Shown here: positions 39,863 to 50,394 of the stretch, one piece after another | How the letters are laid out: every line of letters begins with the position of its first letter | How positions within the stretch are numbered: position 1 is the first letter of the stretch | Assembly: GCA_013335535.1 (NCBI GenBank) | Contig: JAAXVL010000001.1 | Coordinates: forward strand, 761,764 to 825,763 | Source of the DNA: Azonexaceae bacterium | GTDB taxonomy: Bacteria > Pseudomonadota > Gammaproteobacteria > Burkholderiales > Rhodocyclaceae | Length of the DNA stretch: 64,000 nt | Direction: 5' to 3' | Notes under the pieces: model-generated | What the model saw: the letters and a program-made list of their open reading frames with translations, nothing else | Told to the model about the DNA's origin: nothing | Database searches by the model: none | Program-made: the position numbers and the translations under genes

Positions 39863-40155
39863 TTCAAGGCCTCATGCCGTTTGGTTTGGTAAACAGCTTA
39901 TCGGCTTGAAGCAGTGCGATGCTGAGTGCGCCAACGGTAAAACTAGGTAAAGGTCGCCAGTGTCGAGGCTGCCATTCGTGTTAACGGGGGCTTGCGTTCG
40001 GTGCCGGTAGGGAAATAACAATGCGAAGCTGACCCCCTTTTACGCCGCCGTTACAAAACCAACTGCGTGCGAATCCATCCGGGCGATTGCAACACTATTT
40101 GGACCAGATTTGTCCAATGAGTACCCAGCCTTGGAAATGCAAAAAGGAGAGCGCG
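39863..40155. promoter_or_regulatory. Divergent intergenic region between FlxA-like and cupin genes
   Basis: No gene is supported here. The only clear structure is the inverted repeat at 40099-40117; promoters for both divergent genes must lie in this stretch, but no strong -35/-10 pair is seen. Confidence 0.4.
40099..40117. promoter_or_regulatory. Inverted-repeat operator before the cupin gene
   Basis: TTGGAC-cagattt-GTCCAA is a perfect palindrome with 6-bp arms, 38 bases before the cupin ATG. It resembles operators of one-component repressors such as the Rrf2 family, but no regulator gene is adjacent. Repression of the cupin gene is inferred from position. Confidence 0.5.
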
Positions 40156-40500
40156 ATGATCCACGAACACGTTGCACCTGAAACAAAAGGCGTTGCGGTG
40201 CAGTTACTTGCAACGGTTGACCTTGGCCCCGAGATTGATGGCATGACAGGGCTTCAACTTCGCATGCGCATGGTGACCATTGATCCCGGAGGCGTTTTCG
40301 GCCCGGTTCACGACCATAAAGACCGACCTGGCACTGTCTACATTCTGCAAGGAACGATCACGGATCATCGAAATGGCGTCGCGACCGAATATGGGCCGGG
40401 CGTGGGCTGGCCAGAGGACAGGAACACCACGCACTGGCTTGAGAACAGAGGAACGATTGCGGCGGTGGAGATTTCGGTCGATATAGTCAGGCAGAAGTGA
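40156..40500 (+). CDS. Cupin-domain protein
   Basis: A 114-residue single-domain cupin. The metal-binding first motif is represented by PGGVFGPVHDHKDRPGTVYIL and the second by GVGWPEDRNTTHWLEN. AAGGAGA lies five bases before the ATG at 40156; an upstream in-frame start at 40087 lies before the palindrome and is rejected. There is no signal peptide. The substrate is unknown. It stands alone between convergent and divergent neighbours. Confidence 0.8.
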   Translation: MIHEHVAPETKGVAVQLLATVDLGPEIDGMTGLQLRMRMVTIDPGGVFGPVHDHKDRPGTVYILQGTITDHRNGVATEYGPGVGWPEDRNTTHWLENRGTIAAVEISVDIVRQK

Positions 40501-40584
40501 TCATCAGCGGATGCCCTTCAGTCAGCCTTGCCTCCGAATGCGAACGTTAACCGGGAACGGCGATTGCCGTTCCCGGTGCTCTCC

Positions 40585-41766
40585 TTAGAACCAGTACTGA
40601 TAACCCAGCGCCAGCCCGTAAGCCGAATCGCCCGGATTGACCGTGTAGTTGCCGGCCGAGCTGGTGCCCATCGGGACCAGGGCCGAGCCGGCGCTGTTCT
40701 TGTGGGCGGAGAAGATGGCGTAGACGGCGGATTGGGCGCCGATGCTTTCGACCCAGCCGAGGGTGGCGACGCTGCCCTTGTTGTCGGGATTGCTGTTCTC
40801 GGTCTTGCCTTCGCCGTAGGAGAGCAATAGCTTGCCGGTGCTGGTGACGGCGGTGCGGCTGCCGACCATCCATTCGTTGCGCGTCGTCTTGGCGGCGCCG
40901 TCCGGGGTCGTGACGGCATGGCCGTAGCCGGCCAGCAGCTTGGTTTTCATGATCTGGTAGCCGACGCCGATGAAGGCGTTTTCGGTTTTTGCCGTCGCGC
41001 TGCTCGCGTGGTCGTCGTCCTGGTAGGCGACGCTCATGTCGAAGGGGCCGTTTTCGTAATTGACGGCGAGGGCGATGGCATCCGAAGATTTGCCGGTTTC
41101 GCCGCCCAGTGCCAGCATGACATTGGCGCTCAGCCCCTTGAATTTCGGGCTGGCATAGACCAGCGAATTATCGAAACGGGTCGAGCCGGTGCTGACGTTG
41201 CCATCGGTGGTCGGCGAACCGTAACCCTGCTCGTATGCGTCGTAATTGATGATGGCGTTGTAGACCGGCGAGTACTGGCGGCCGGCGGTCAGGCGCCCGT
41301 ATTTGCCTTCGATGCCGGCGTAGGCCTGGCGGCCGAGAATGCGACCGCCCTGGGCCAACGTGCCCTTGTTGAGGAAGATGCCGCTTTCCAGTTGAAAGAC
41401 GCCGCGAACGCCTTCCGTAATGTCAGCACCGCCCTTGATGCCCAGGCGGGTGCCGTTGAGGCCGCCGGATTCGAGCGACAGGCGGTCGCCCTTGCCGCCG
41501 CCGCTGTTGTATTCGGTGAACATGTCGAGCTTGCCGTAAACGGTGACGTTGGCATTGGCGCCCAGCGACGAGTTGGAGAGGACCGGCGCCTTGCTGTCCG
41601 GCGCGGCACGCGGCGCTTCCTTGGCCTGGGCTTCAAGCTGGGCGATGCGGTCCATCATTTTCTGCATGTTGGCTTTGAGGTCGTCGATTTCGCCGGCCTG
41701 GGCAAGGCCAGGGGCGAAGGCCGAGCAGAGGCCGGCGGTAGTCATGGCGAGTACAAGTTTTTTCAT
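40585..41766 (-). CDS. Gram-negative general porin
   Basis: Outer-membrane 16-strand trimeric porin of the betaproteobacterial type. The 393 residues begin with a signal peptide (MKKLVLAMTTAGLCSAFAPGLAQA). A short coiled stretch EIDDLKANMQKMMDRIAQLEAQ follows, then NVTVYGKLDMFTEYN, LESGIFLNKGTLAQGGR and a C-terminal aromatic residue (YQYWF) needed for assembly. The N-terminal coiled coil resembles that of porins tethered to peptidoglycan. It is downstream of the asparaginase gene, separated by two hairpins. AAGGAT precedes the ATG at 41766. Confidence 0.92.
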   Translation of the reverse strand: MKKLVLAMTTAGLCSAFAPGLAQAGEIDDLKANMQKMMDRIAQLEAQAKEAPRAAPDSKAPVLSNSSLGANANVTVYGKLDMFTEYNSGGGKGDRLSLESGGLNGTRLGIKGGADITEGVRGVFQLESGIFLNKGTLAQGGRILGRQAYAGIEGKYGRLTAGRQYSPVYNAIINYDAYEQGYGSPTTDGNVSTGSTRFDNSLVYASPKFKGLSANVMLALGGETGKSSDAIALAVNYENGPFDMSVAYQDDDHASSATAKTENAFIGVGYQIMKTKLLAGYGHAVTTPDGAAKTTRNEWMVGSRTAVTSTGKLLLSYGEGKTENSNPDNKGSVATLGWVESIGAQSAVYAIFSAHKNSAGSALVPMGTSSAGNYTVNPGDSAYGLALGYQYWF

Positions 41767-41802
41767 GGTGCGATCCTTGATTCGAGAAAAAGTGGGTCCC
41801 TG

Positions 41803-41873
41803 CCGGCATCTGCGATGCGGCATCGGGGTCTTGTCTGAAACGGGGGGAGCCGGGCGGGCCGCTCGGCCCGCCG
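41803..41873 (-). repeat. Two hairpins in the ansB-porin gap
   Basis: GGCGGGCC-gctc-GGCCCGCC (41853-41872) is a strong stem without a T-tract. An imperfect stem with TGCCG/CGGCA arms lies near 41803-41824, close to the porin start. They may partly terminate transcripts from the asparaginase gene or shape the porin leader. Confidence 0.5.
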
Positions 41874-41901
41874 GTGGTTTAGCTAGTCAAACTGGGCTGG
41901 C

Positions 41902-43168
<1,267 letters not shown>

Positions 43169-43924
43169 TCAGAAGATTTCAATCAGTTGCTTGACGATCA
43201 GCACGCTGACCACGCCGAGGAAGGCCTTGCGGATGAAGCCGGCGCCGTGCTTGAGCGCGAGGTGGGTGCCGACGTAGGCGCCGGCCAGGTTGCAGGCCGC
43301 CATGGTCAGGCCGACTGCCCACAGGATGGGGCCGTGGCTGGCGAAGAAACCGATGGCCGAAACGTTGGTGGCGAAATTGACCACCTTGGCGCTGGCCGAG
43401 GCGCGGATGAAGTCCATGCCGAACAGGCGGACGAAGCCGAAGATCAGAAAACTGCCGGTGCCCGGACCGAAGAAGCCGTCGTAGAAGCCGATCAGCAGCC
43501 CGAACAGGGCGCCGCGCCAGAGGTCGCCGGGGCGCGGTTCGTGGGTTTCCTCCTGCCCCAGACTCTTGCGCAGGAAGGTGTAGATGGCGACGGCCAGCAT
43601 CATGACGACGACCAGCGGGCGCATGGCTTCGCGCGGAATCCAGGCAACCACGGCGGCACCCAGCCAGGCGCCGAGCAGCGCGGCGGCGGTGGCGGGCAGC
43701 ACCAGCCGCCAGGGAATGCGCACAGCGCGGGCGTAGCGCCACAGCGAGGCGCCGGTGCCGGCGATGCTCGATACCTTGTTGGTGCCGAACAGCGTCGGGA
43801 TGCCGGTCTGCGGGAAGGCGGAGAGTAGCACTGGAATCTGGATCAGACCGCCGCCGCCGACCACGGCGTCGACCATGCCGGCGAAGAAGGCGGCGGGAGC
43901 GAGGATGAACCAGTCGATAGTCAT
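43169..43924 (-). CDS. TSUP-family (TauE/SafE) membrane transporter
   Basis: Sulfite/sulfonate exporter family, also implicated in transport of other organic anions. The 251 residues carry the family motif GGGGLIQIPVLL near residue 24 and TNKVSSIAGTGASLWRYARA, then the second half IGFYDGFFGPGTGSFLIFGFV and NFATNVSAIGFF. About eight membrane segments are apparent. The actual substrate is unknown. It lies downstream of the symporter gene but after a strong terminator, so it is probably transcribed separately or by read-through. Confidence 0.88.
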   Translation of the reverse strand: MTIDWFILAPAAFFAGMVDAVVGGGGLIQIPVLLSAFPQTGIPTLFGTNKVSSIAGTGASLWRYARAVRIPWRLVLPATAAALLGAWLGAAVVAWIPREAMRPLVVVMMLAVAIYTFLRKSLGQEETHEPRPGDLWRGALFGLLIGFYDGFFGPGTGSFLIFGFVRLFGMDFIRASASAKVVNFATNVSAIGFFASHGPILWAVGLTMAACNLAGAYVGTHLALKHGAGFIRKAFLGVVSVLIVKQLIEIF

Positions 43925-43933
43925 GGCGATCTC

Positions 43934-43966
43934 AAAAAAAATAGACCCGGAGCGGGGCTCCGGGTC
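43934..43966 (-). terminator. Terminator after the symporter gene
   Basis: On the minus strand GACCCGGAG-ccccg-CTCCGGGTC is followed by a run of eight or more T, a classic Rho-independent terminator for the aspA-symporter transcript. Confidence 0.9.
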
Positions 43967-44015
43967 GGGAAAGAGGGTTCGGCGCGAGGGGGGCCGAACC
44001 CCAGAGGAGGGATGG

Positions 44016-45320
44016 TCAGGCGGTGACTGCTACGGCGTCCTCGCCGGCAACCGGCAACGCGTCATCGATCTCGGCAAGGGACTCATCGATCGGATCGATG
44101 GCCTGTTCCCACTTGGCGACGACGGCGGTGGCGATGGCGTTGCCCAGCACGTTGGTTGCCGTGCGCCCCATGTCGAGGAAGTGGTCGATGCCGAGAATCA
44201 GCAGCAGCCCAGCCTCGGGCAACCCGAACATCGGCAGCACGGCGGCCACGACGACCAGTGAGGAACGCGGTACACCGGCAACGCCCTTGCTCGAGATCAT
44301 CAGGACCAGCAGCATGGTGATCTGCGTGCCTAGGCTCAACTCGATGCCGTAGGCCTGGCCGATGAACAGCGCGGCAAAGGCGCAGTAGAGCATCGAGCCG
44401 TCGAGGTTGAAGGAGTAGCCGAGCGGCAGCACGAAGCCGGTGATGCGGTCCTTGACGCCGAATTTCTCGAGCTGCTCCATGAGCTTGGGGTAGGCCGACT
44501 CGCTACTGGCCGTCGAGAAACCGAGCAGCATCGGGCTGCGCACCAGCTTGAGCAGGCGGAAGACTTCCTTGCCGAGCACAAAGTAACCCGCAGCGATGAG
44601 CACCAGCCAGAGGACGGCGAGGGCAATGTAGAAGCTCGCCAGCAGCTTGCCGAAGACGACCAGCATGCCCAGACCCTGCGTCGTGATGATGCCGGCGACG
44701 GCGCCGAAGACGCCGATCGGGGCAAAGCGCATGACGTAGTCGGTGACTTTCAGCATGACGTGCACGACTTCTTCCATCGTGTTCACCAGGCTGCGCGCCG
44801 CTTGGTTGTGCAGGTGGCCGAGCGCCAGGCCGAAGAAGACGGCGAAGACGAGGATCTGCAGGATTTCATTGGCCGCCATCGCCTCGAAGAAATTCTTCGG
44901 GAAGACGTGGGTGATGAAGTCCTTGAGGTTCAGCGCGCTGGTTTTGAGGCCGACCGCGGCACCGACTTCGGGCAACGGCACGCCGAGATTGGCGCCCGGT
45001 TGCAGCAGGTTGGCAAAGACCAGACCAAGCGCCAGCGAGCACAGCGAGGCGGCGACGAACCAGCCGAGCGCCTTGGCGCCGATGCGGCCGACCGTCTTCG
45101 AGTCGCCCATGCCGGCCAGGCCGACGACCAGGGTGGCGAAGACGAGGGGGGCGATGATCATCTTGATCAGGCGCAGGAAGATGTCGGTCAGGATGCCGAA
45201 GTAGCCGGCGATTTCCTTGGCGGCGGCCGGGCCGCCGGCCAGCGTGTTGCAGGCATAGCCGACAATGACGCCGAGCACCATGGCGATCATGATCAGGGTG
45301 GTCAACCGGTTCATTTTCAT
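44016..45320 (-). CDS. Dicarboxylate/amino acid:cation symporter (DAACS family, GltP/DctA type)
   Basis: Inner-membrane symporter for glutamate, aspartate or C4-dicarboxylates. The 434 residues have the DAACS hallmarks: MIIAPLVFATLVVGLAGMG, the re-entrant loop GFSTASSESAYP with a serine-rich stretch, GYSFNLDGSMLYCAF and GRTATNVLGNAIA with the substrate- and cation-binding Asp/Asn residues. It begins 41 bases after aspA on the same strand, so they form an operon. Aspartate or fumarate is the likely substrate by context; sequence alone does not decide between GltP and DctA. Confidence 0.9.
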   Translation of the reverse strand: MKMNRLTTLIMIAMVLGVIVGYACNTLAGGPAAAKEIAGYFGILTDIFLRLIKMIIAPLVFATLVVGLAGMGDSKTVGRIGAKALGWFVAASLCSLALGLVFANLLQPGANLGVPLPEVGAAVGLKTSALNLKDFITHVFPKNFFEAMAANEILQILVFAVFFGLALGHLHNQAARSLVNTMEEVVHVMLKVTDYVMRFAPIGVFGAVAGIITTQGLGMLVVFGKLLASFYIALAVLWLVLIAAGYFVLGKEVFRLLKLVRSPMLLGFSTASSESAYPKLMEQLEKFGVKDRITGFVLPLGYSFNLDGSMLYCAFAALFIGQAYGIELSLGTQITMLLVLMISSKGVAGVPRSSLVVVAAVLPMFGLPEAGLLLILGIDHFLDMGRTATNVLGNAIATAVVAKWEQAIDPIDESLAEIDDALPVAGEDAVAVTA

Positions 45321-45361
45321 GATGGTTTCCTTGTTGTGTGCATTGAATGAAGGATGCTGGC

Positions 45362-46786
<1,425 letters not shown>

Positions 46787-46842
46787 GTTGTCTCCTGTGC
46801 GTGTTGTAGTCGGGCGAGGATGCCGTCCGGTCCTCCTTCCAT

Positions 46843-46859
46843 TGCACGCGCCATGCCAG
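46843..46859 (-). promoter_or_regulatory. Sigma54 (-24/-12) promoter of aspA
   Basis: On the minus strand TGGCATGGCGCGTGCAA has GG and GC separated by exactly ten bases. It is 57 bases before the aspA ATG. The -24 half is a near-perfect TGGCAYG. Two TCGG-type palindromes lie further upstream. Confidence 0.8.
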
Positions 46860-46921
46860 CGACAACCATTTTGTCGAGCCTTGATTCTTATGGGTTTTTT
46901 TGGGATGAGGTGGTGAGAGTG

Positions 46922-46933
46922 CCGGATTTCCGA
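46922..46933. promoter_or_regulatory. AauR-type operator, proximal site upstream of aspA
   Basis: CCGG-ATTT-CCGA matches the gltI sites except for one base. It is followed by AGG, as is the distal site. Confidence 0.65.
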
Positions 46934-46953
46934 GGTTTAGGCAGGGCTGGCAT

Positions 46954-46965
46954 TCGGATTTCCGA
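46954..46965. promoter_or_regulatory. AauR-type operator, distal site upstream of aspA
   Basis: TCGG-ATTT-CCGA, centred 32 bases from the proximal site, nearly the same spacing as the pair upstream of gltI. With a preceding T it gives the TTCGG half-site. Confidence 0.7.
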
Positions 46966-47011
46966 GGGGCTCGCTACGCGGTTGGATTGATCGGGCGCGA
47001 CCCAAAAACAA

Positions 47012-47037
47012 AAAAACCGCCAATTTCGGCGGTTTTT
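47012..47037 (-). terminator. Terminator after the PAP2 gene
   Basis: AAAAACCGCC-aatttc-GGCGGTTTTT forms a 10-bp stem with T-runs in both directions; on the minus strand it ends the glycosyltransferase-PAP2 transcript. Confidence 0.88.
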
Positions 47038-47071
47038 GATTTTGGGCATTATTTCCGGTTGACCGTGGGAA
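47038..47071 (-). repeat. Dispersed 36-bp element, intergenic copy after the PAP2 gene
   Basis: The minus strand reads TCCCACGGTCAACCGGAAAT, then AATGCCCAAAATC. It lies between the PAP2 stop codon and its terminator, so it is transcribed in the 3' UTR. Confidence 0.75.
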
Positions 47072-47074
47072 TGC

Positions 47075-47764
47075 TCATTTTTCGCTCGGCGGCAGGCATT
47101 TCAGCCGCCGGAAAACCCATTCCGTCAGCCACAGGCTGAAATAGGTCGCGAACCACGCGAAGATCGTATCGGACAGGAAATGCCCGCCGGCCGTCATGCG
47201 CACCACGGCGAGCAGCGCGCCGGTAGCCAGGCTGGCCAGCAGCCAGCGGCGCCGCACGGCCGGCGCGCCGAGCCAGCCGAAGGCCATGACGAAGGCAGCG
47301 GTGGCGACATGACCGCTGACGAAGGAGCAATTCTTGGGGCACTGGTCGCTCGGCACGAAGGCCGGGGTGAAGGTGAGCGGGCCGTTGAATTCAGCCACCG
47401 TCGCCGGCCGCGCCCGGTGCCAGCCATCCTTGAGCGTGGCGTCGACCAGCAGAACCGGCCCGAGTAACGCGGAAGCAAGCAGGAAACCGAAGGTCGTCCG
47501 CCGGGCGTGCAGCCAGCGCAGCCGCTTGACGTTGCTCAGCAACAGGCCGCCGGTGAGGATGACGAGGAGCGCCTGACCTACACGCGGCGTGCCGCGGTAG
47601 AGCATTTCGAACAGCGGCCAGTTGCCACCGGAAAACGCCCATTTGCCATCGTGGAAGAAAACGCGGCTGGCGGCCAGGTCAATCCCCGGAAAGGCGACGA
47701 ATAGCACCGCCAGCAGCGCAAACACGACGCCGGCGACGCGAAGCTCAATAACCCTTGAAGTCAT
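47075..47764 (-). CDS. PAP2-family membrane phosphatase
   Basis: Lipid phosphatase of the type-2 phosphatidic acid phosphatase family, acting at the periplasmic face. From the ATG at 47764 it has 229 residues; an ATG at 47779 adds five. The three-part active site is present: KDGWHRARP (motif 1), SFVSGHVATAA (motif 2) and RMTAGGHFLSDTI (motif 3). Five or six membrane segments are visible. It overlaps the end of the ArnT-like gene by about 20 bases. In this context it could remove phosphate from undecaprenyl pyrophosphate or lipid A. Confidence 0.88.
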   Translation of the reverse strand: MTSRVIELRVAGVVFALLAVLFVAFPGIDLAASRVFFHDGKWAFSGGNWPLFEMLYRGTPRVGQALLVILTGGLLLSNVKRLRWLHARRTTFGFLLASALLGPVLLVDATLKDGWHRARPATVAEFNGPLTFTPAFVPSDQCPKNCSFVSGHVATAAFVMAFGWLGAPAVRRRWLLASLATGALLAVVRMTAGGHFLSDTIFAWFATYFSLWLTEWVFRRLKCLPPSEK

Positions 47765-49205
47765 GCAGCAGGTAAACATCCATGTCGCGGCTGGTCGTGG
47801 CGTCGAGCGGCGCTTTCAGCGTGGCGAGTTTTTCGATGCTGGCGAAGCGCGGGGCGAAGTCGGCATCCGGCGCGGTGTCGGTGATCAGGAGCGCATCCTT
47901 GCCGACATAGGGGCGCAGGTCGGTCGTCAGCTTGTAATGATCGCTGGCGATGCCGGACGGGTTCCAGCTGGCGGCGGCCGGCTTGAGGTCGCGCAGTTCG
48001 TAGAGCATGTGGGCGAGCAGGGTGCGGTTGTCGGCGACCAGCACGCTGTCCGGGTGGGCTTGCATGATCGGCTTGAGTTGCCGACCCAGTTCGTCCCAGC
48101 CCATGGCGCGCTTGAACGGGTTTAATTTTGCCTGTTTTTCCGGGTTGACCGTGGCAATGACCTGCGGCCAGTGATAGACGAGTCCGACGATCAGCAGATT
48201 GACGGCCAGCCCGGCGATCAGCCACTTTTTCTTCTCGCGCTGCAGCAGCCAGGCCACGGCGGCGATGACGGCCGGCGCAAAAGCGGGCGCCGCCCAGTTG
48301 GCGTTGGCGCTGCTCTTCATGGCCTGCGCCGAAACGACGATCCACAGCGGTAGAGCAAACCAGAGCAGCAGGCGGGTCCGGTCGTCGCGCCAGCTTTCGC
48401 GAACGCGCACAAGTAGCAGCACGAAAACGCTACCGAAAATCGGACCGAAGGCGATCCACTGCGCCGCCCAAAATTCGCCGAGCGAGGCTAGTCCGCCGCC
48501 AGCCGCGCGGTTCAGGGTGATGTCAGCGGTGTGCTTAAGTGTCGGGAAATCGTGGGTGAAATTCCAGACGATGTTCGGCGACAGGACGAGCAGCGCCAGC
48601 CCGACCGCCAGCCAGGGCTTGGCCGATGCCAGCCGTGGCCGATGAAAGGCAAGTAGGAACAGGAAGGCCGCACCGAGCCAGGCTGCCATCGTGTATTTGG
48701 AGAGCAGGCCGAGGCCGCAAACCAGCCCGAGTAGCAGCCAGTCGCCCCAGGCATCGCTGTCCAGCGCGCGCAGGAAAGCCCACAGCGCGAGCGCCCAGAA
48801 CAGCGTGAGCAGCGCGTCGGTCGAAACAAACAGGCCGAGCCAGGAAAAAATCGGCAGCGTTAAAACAGCAATGGCCGACCAGAAGGCGACGCGCTCGTCG
48901 TAGAGCCGGCGGGCAATCGCCCAGCAGGCAGCGGCGGCCAGCGGGTAGCAGAGCATGGACAGCGCCTTGACGCCGACCAGCCCGTCGCCGAACAGCGCGG
49001 TGGACAGCCAGATCAGCGCCGCGACGCCGGGCGGTTTGGAGAAATAGCCCCAATCCAGATGCTGCGCCCAGGTCCAGTATTGCGCTTCATCGACGTAGAG
49101 CGTGATGCCCAGATTGGGCAGCAGCCAGAAGCGCCAGGCGAGCAGGGCGGCCGTCAGGCCAAACAGCCATTTCACGCTGTTTTTGCCGTTGACCGTGGAA
49201 GTCAC
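47745..49205 (-). CDS. ArnT/PMT-like GT-C glycosyltransferase
   Basis: Polytopic inner-membrane protein of 486 residues that probably transfers a sugar from an undecaprenyl-phosphate donor in the periplasm. The GT-C signature is in the first loop, ITLYVDEAQYWTWAQHL, with the DE pair, followed by YFSKPPGVAALIW. About ten membrane segments precede a soluble C-terminal domain. The ATG overlaps the stop of the upstream GT2 gene. Unusually, it contains two copies of the dispersed element, one at the very N terminus (TSTVNGKNSVK) and one before the C-terminal domain (ATVNPEKQAKLN). Confidence 0.82.
   Translation of the reverse strand: MTSTVNGKNSVKWLFGLTAALLAWRFWLLPNLGITLYVDEAQYWTWAQHLDWGYFSKPPGVAALIWLSTALFGDGLVGVKALSMLCYPLAAAACWAIARRLYDERVAFWSAIAVLTLPIFSWLGLFVSTDALLTLFWALALWAFLRALDSDAWGDWLLLGLVCGLGLLSKYTMAAWLGAAFLFLLAFHRPRLASAKPWLAVGLALLVLSPNIVWNFTHDFPTLKHTADITLNRAAGGGLASLGEFWAAQWIAFGPIFGSVFVLLLVRVRESWRDDRTRLLLWFALPLWIVVSAQAMKSSANANWAAPAFAPAVIAAVAWLLQREKKKWLIAGLAVNLLIVGLVYHWPQVIATVNPEKQAKLNPFKRAMGWDELGRQLKPIMQAHPDSVLVADNRTLLAHMLYELRDLKPAAASWNPSGIASDHYKLTTDLRPYVGKDALLITDTAPDADFAPRFASIEKLATLKAPLDATTSRDMDVYLLHDFKGY
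48121..48156 (-). repeat. Dispersed 36-bp element, copy in ArnT-like gene (internal)
   Basis: The minus strand reads GCCACGGTCAACCCGGAAAA, then ACAGGCAAAATTAAA. In frame at the junction between the last membrane segment and the C-terminal domain. Confidence 0.65.
49171..49200 (-). repeat. Dispersed 36-bp element, copy at 5' end of ArnT-like gene
   Basis: The minus strand reads TTCCACGGTCAACGGCAAAA followed by a shorter, diverged tail. It starts at codon 2 of the gene. Confidence 0.55.
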
Positions 49206-50212
49206 GCCGACTTGTGCCAGCCTTCGTCAGCCGCCAGATCGCGTTCCGGGCGCGCCGAGTAGGAGCGGATGGTGCCGGATTCGAAATAGATGCGGGCCAG
49301 CAGTTCGGACAGCACGCCGGTCGTGATGAAGTGGATGCCGGCGATCAGTGTGCCGATGCCGACGATGAGCAGCGGACGGCCACCGATGTTCTCGCCGAGG
49401 CCGAATTTGACCCAGGCCAGCCAGGTCATGATCAGACCGGAAAGGGCGGTCAGGCCAAGGCCGATGCCACCGAAGAAGTGGCCTGGGCGGGCGCGGAAGC
49501 GCATGAAGAAATAGACGGCGATGAGGTCGAGAATGACGCGGAAAGTCCGCGAAATGCCGTACTTGGAAACGCCTGCCGTGCGCGCATGGTGCGTCGTCGG
49601 CTCCTGCGCGATGCGGCGCGGTGTGGTGACGGTAGCCAGCCAGGCCGGGATGAAACGGTGCATTTCGCCATACAGGCGCACGCTCTTGATGACGCTGCCG
49701 CGGAAAGCCTTGAGGCTGCAACCGTAGTCGCGCAGTTTGACGCCAGTCATCCGGGCGATCAGCTTGTTGGCGATCTTCGACGGAATCTTGCGCAGGAACA
49801 GGCCATCCTGACGGTTCTGGCGCCAGCCGGCGACCAGGTCGAGGTCTTCGTTGATGAGTCGGGCGACCATGCGCGGAATGTCGATCGGGTCGTTTTGCAG
49901 ATCACCGTCCATGGTCACGATCACATCGCCACGCGCCGCATCGATGCCGGCCTGCATGGCCGCCGTCTGCTTGAAATTGCGCGTCAGCTCTACAACGCGA
50001 ACGTGCGGCCCGTATTCGCGCGAGCACTGCACGGCGCGATCTACCGTCGCATCGCTGCTGCCGTCATCAACCAGCACCAGCTCCCACGGATGGTCGTAAC
50101 CCTCCAGCGCCTCATGCACGCGCTTGACCAGCGGCGCGATGTTGTCTTCCTCGTTGTAGAACGGGACGACGATGGAAAGGCTGTGCGGGGGAGTTGAAAG
50201 TTCGGCGCTCAT
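49202..50212 (-). CDS. ArnC/DPM1-like family 2 glycosyltransferase
   Basis: Predicted to load a sugar onto undecaprenyl phosphate for the ArnT-like partner. The 336 residues from the ATG at 50212 show LSIVVPFYNEEDNI, LVDDGSSDAT, the DxD motif in VTMDGDLQNDP, and GCSLKAFRGSVIKS. Two C-terminal membrane segments (about residues 225-250 and 262-285) complete the ArnC/GtrB layout. An upstream ATG at 50257 adds 15 residues without conserved character. The substrate sugar (aminoarabinose or other) cannot be told. Confidence 0.88.
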   Translation of the reverse strand: MSAELSTPPHSLSIVVPFYNEEDNIAPLVKRVHEALEGYDHPWELVLVDDGSSDATVDRAVQCSREYGPHVRVVELTRNFKQTAAMQAGIDAARGDVIVTMDGDLQNDPIDIPRMVARLINEDLDLVAGWRQNRQDGLFLRKIPSKIANKLIARMTGVKLRDYGCSLKAFRGSVIKSVRLYGEMHRFIPAWLATVTTPRRIAQEPTTHHARTAGVSKYGISRTFRVILDLIAVYFFMRFRARPGHFFGGIGLGLTALSGLIMTWLAWVKFGLGENIGGRPLLIVGIGTLIAGIHFITTGVLSELLARIYFESGTIRSYSARPERDLAADEGWHKSA

Positions 50213-50284
50213 GGCTTGGTCCGGCGGGAAAGAGGGCATTTTAATCCAAAAGCCCACATCCGGCTGCGAGGAGGGGCTTTATTG

Positions 50285-50290
50285 TAGAAT
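50285..50290 (+). promoter_or_regulatory. Putative -10 element of the OGT-like gene
   Basis: TAGAAT within TTGTAGAATCC, about 105 bases before the start codon. No -35 is clear; the assignment is tentative. Confidence 0.3.
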
Positions 50291-50394
50291 CCGCGATCTG
50301 GCAAAACGTATCGAATCAAAGCGCTGCGGCCGCGGACAGTGTTTGTTCCCCGGCCAAGTGAAGCCAAATCAACCTCAAAAATTAATCGCTGCTC

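Noticed and set aside
45301..45320. GGTCAACCGG near the start of the symporter gene as another dispersed element copy
   Set aside because: Only the ten-base core matches; the preceding CCAC and the A-rich and GGCCAAAAT parts are missing, and it encodes the plausible N terminus MKMNRLTT.
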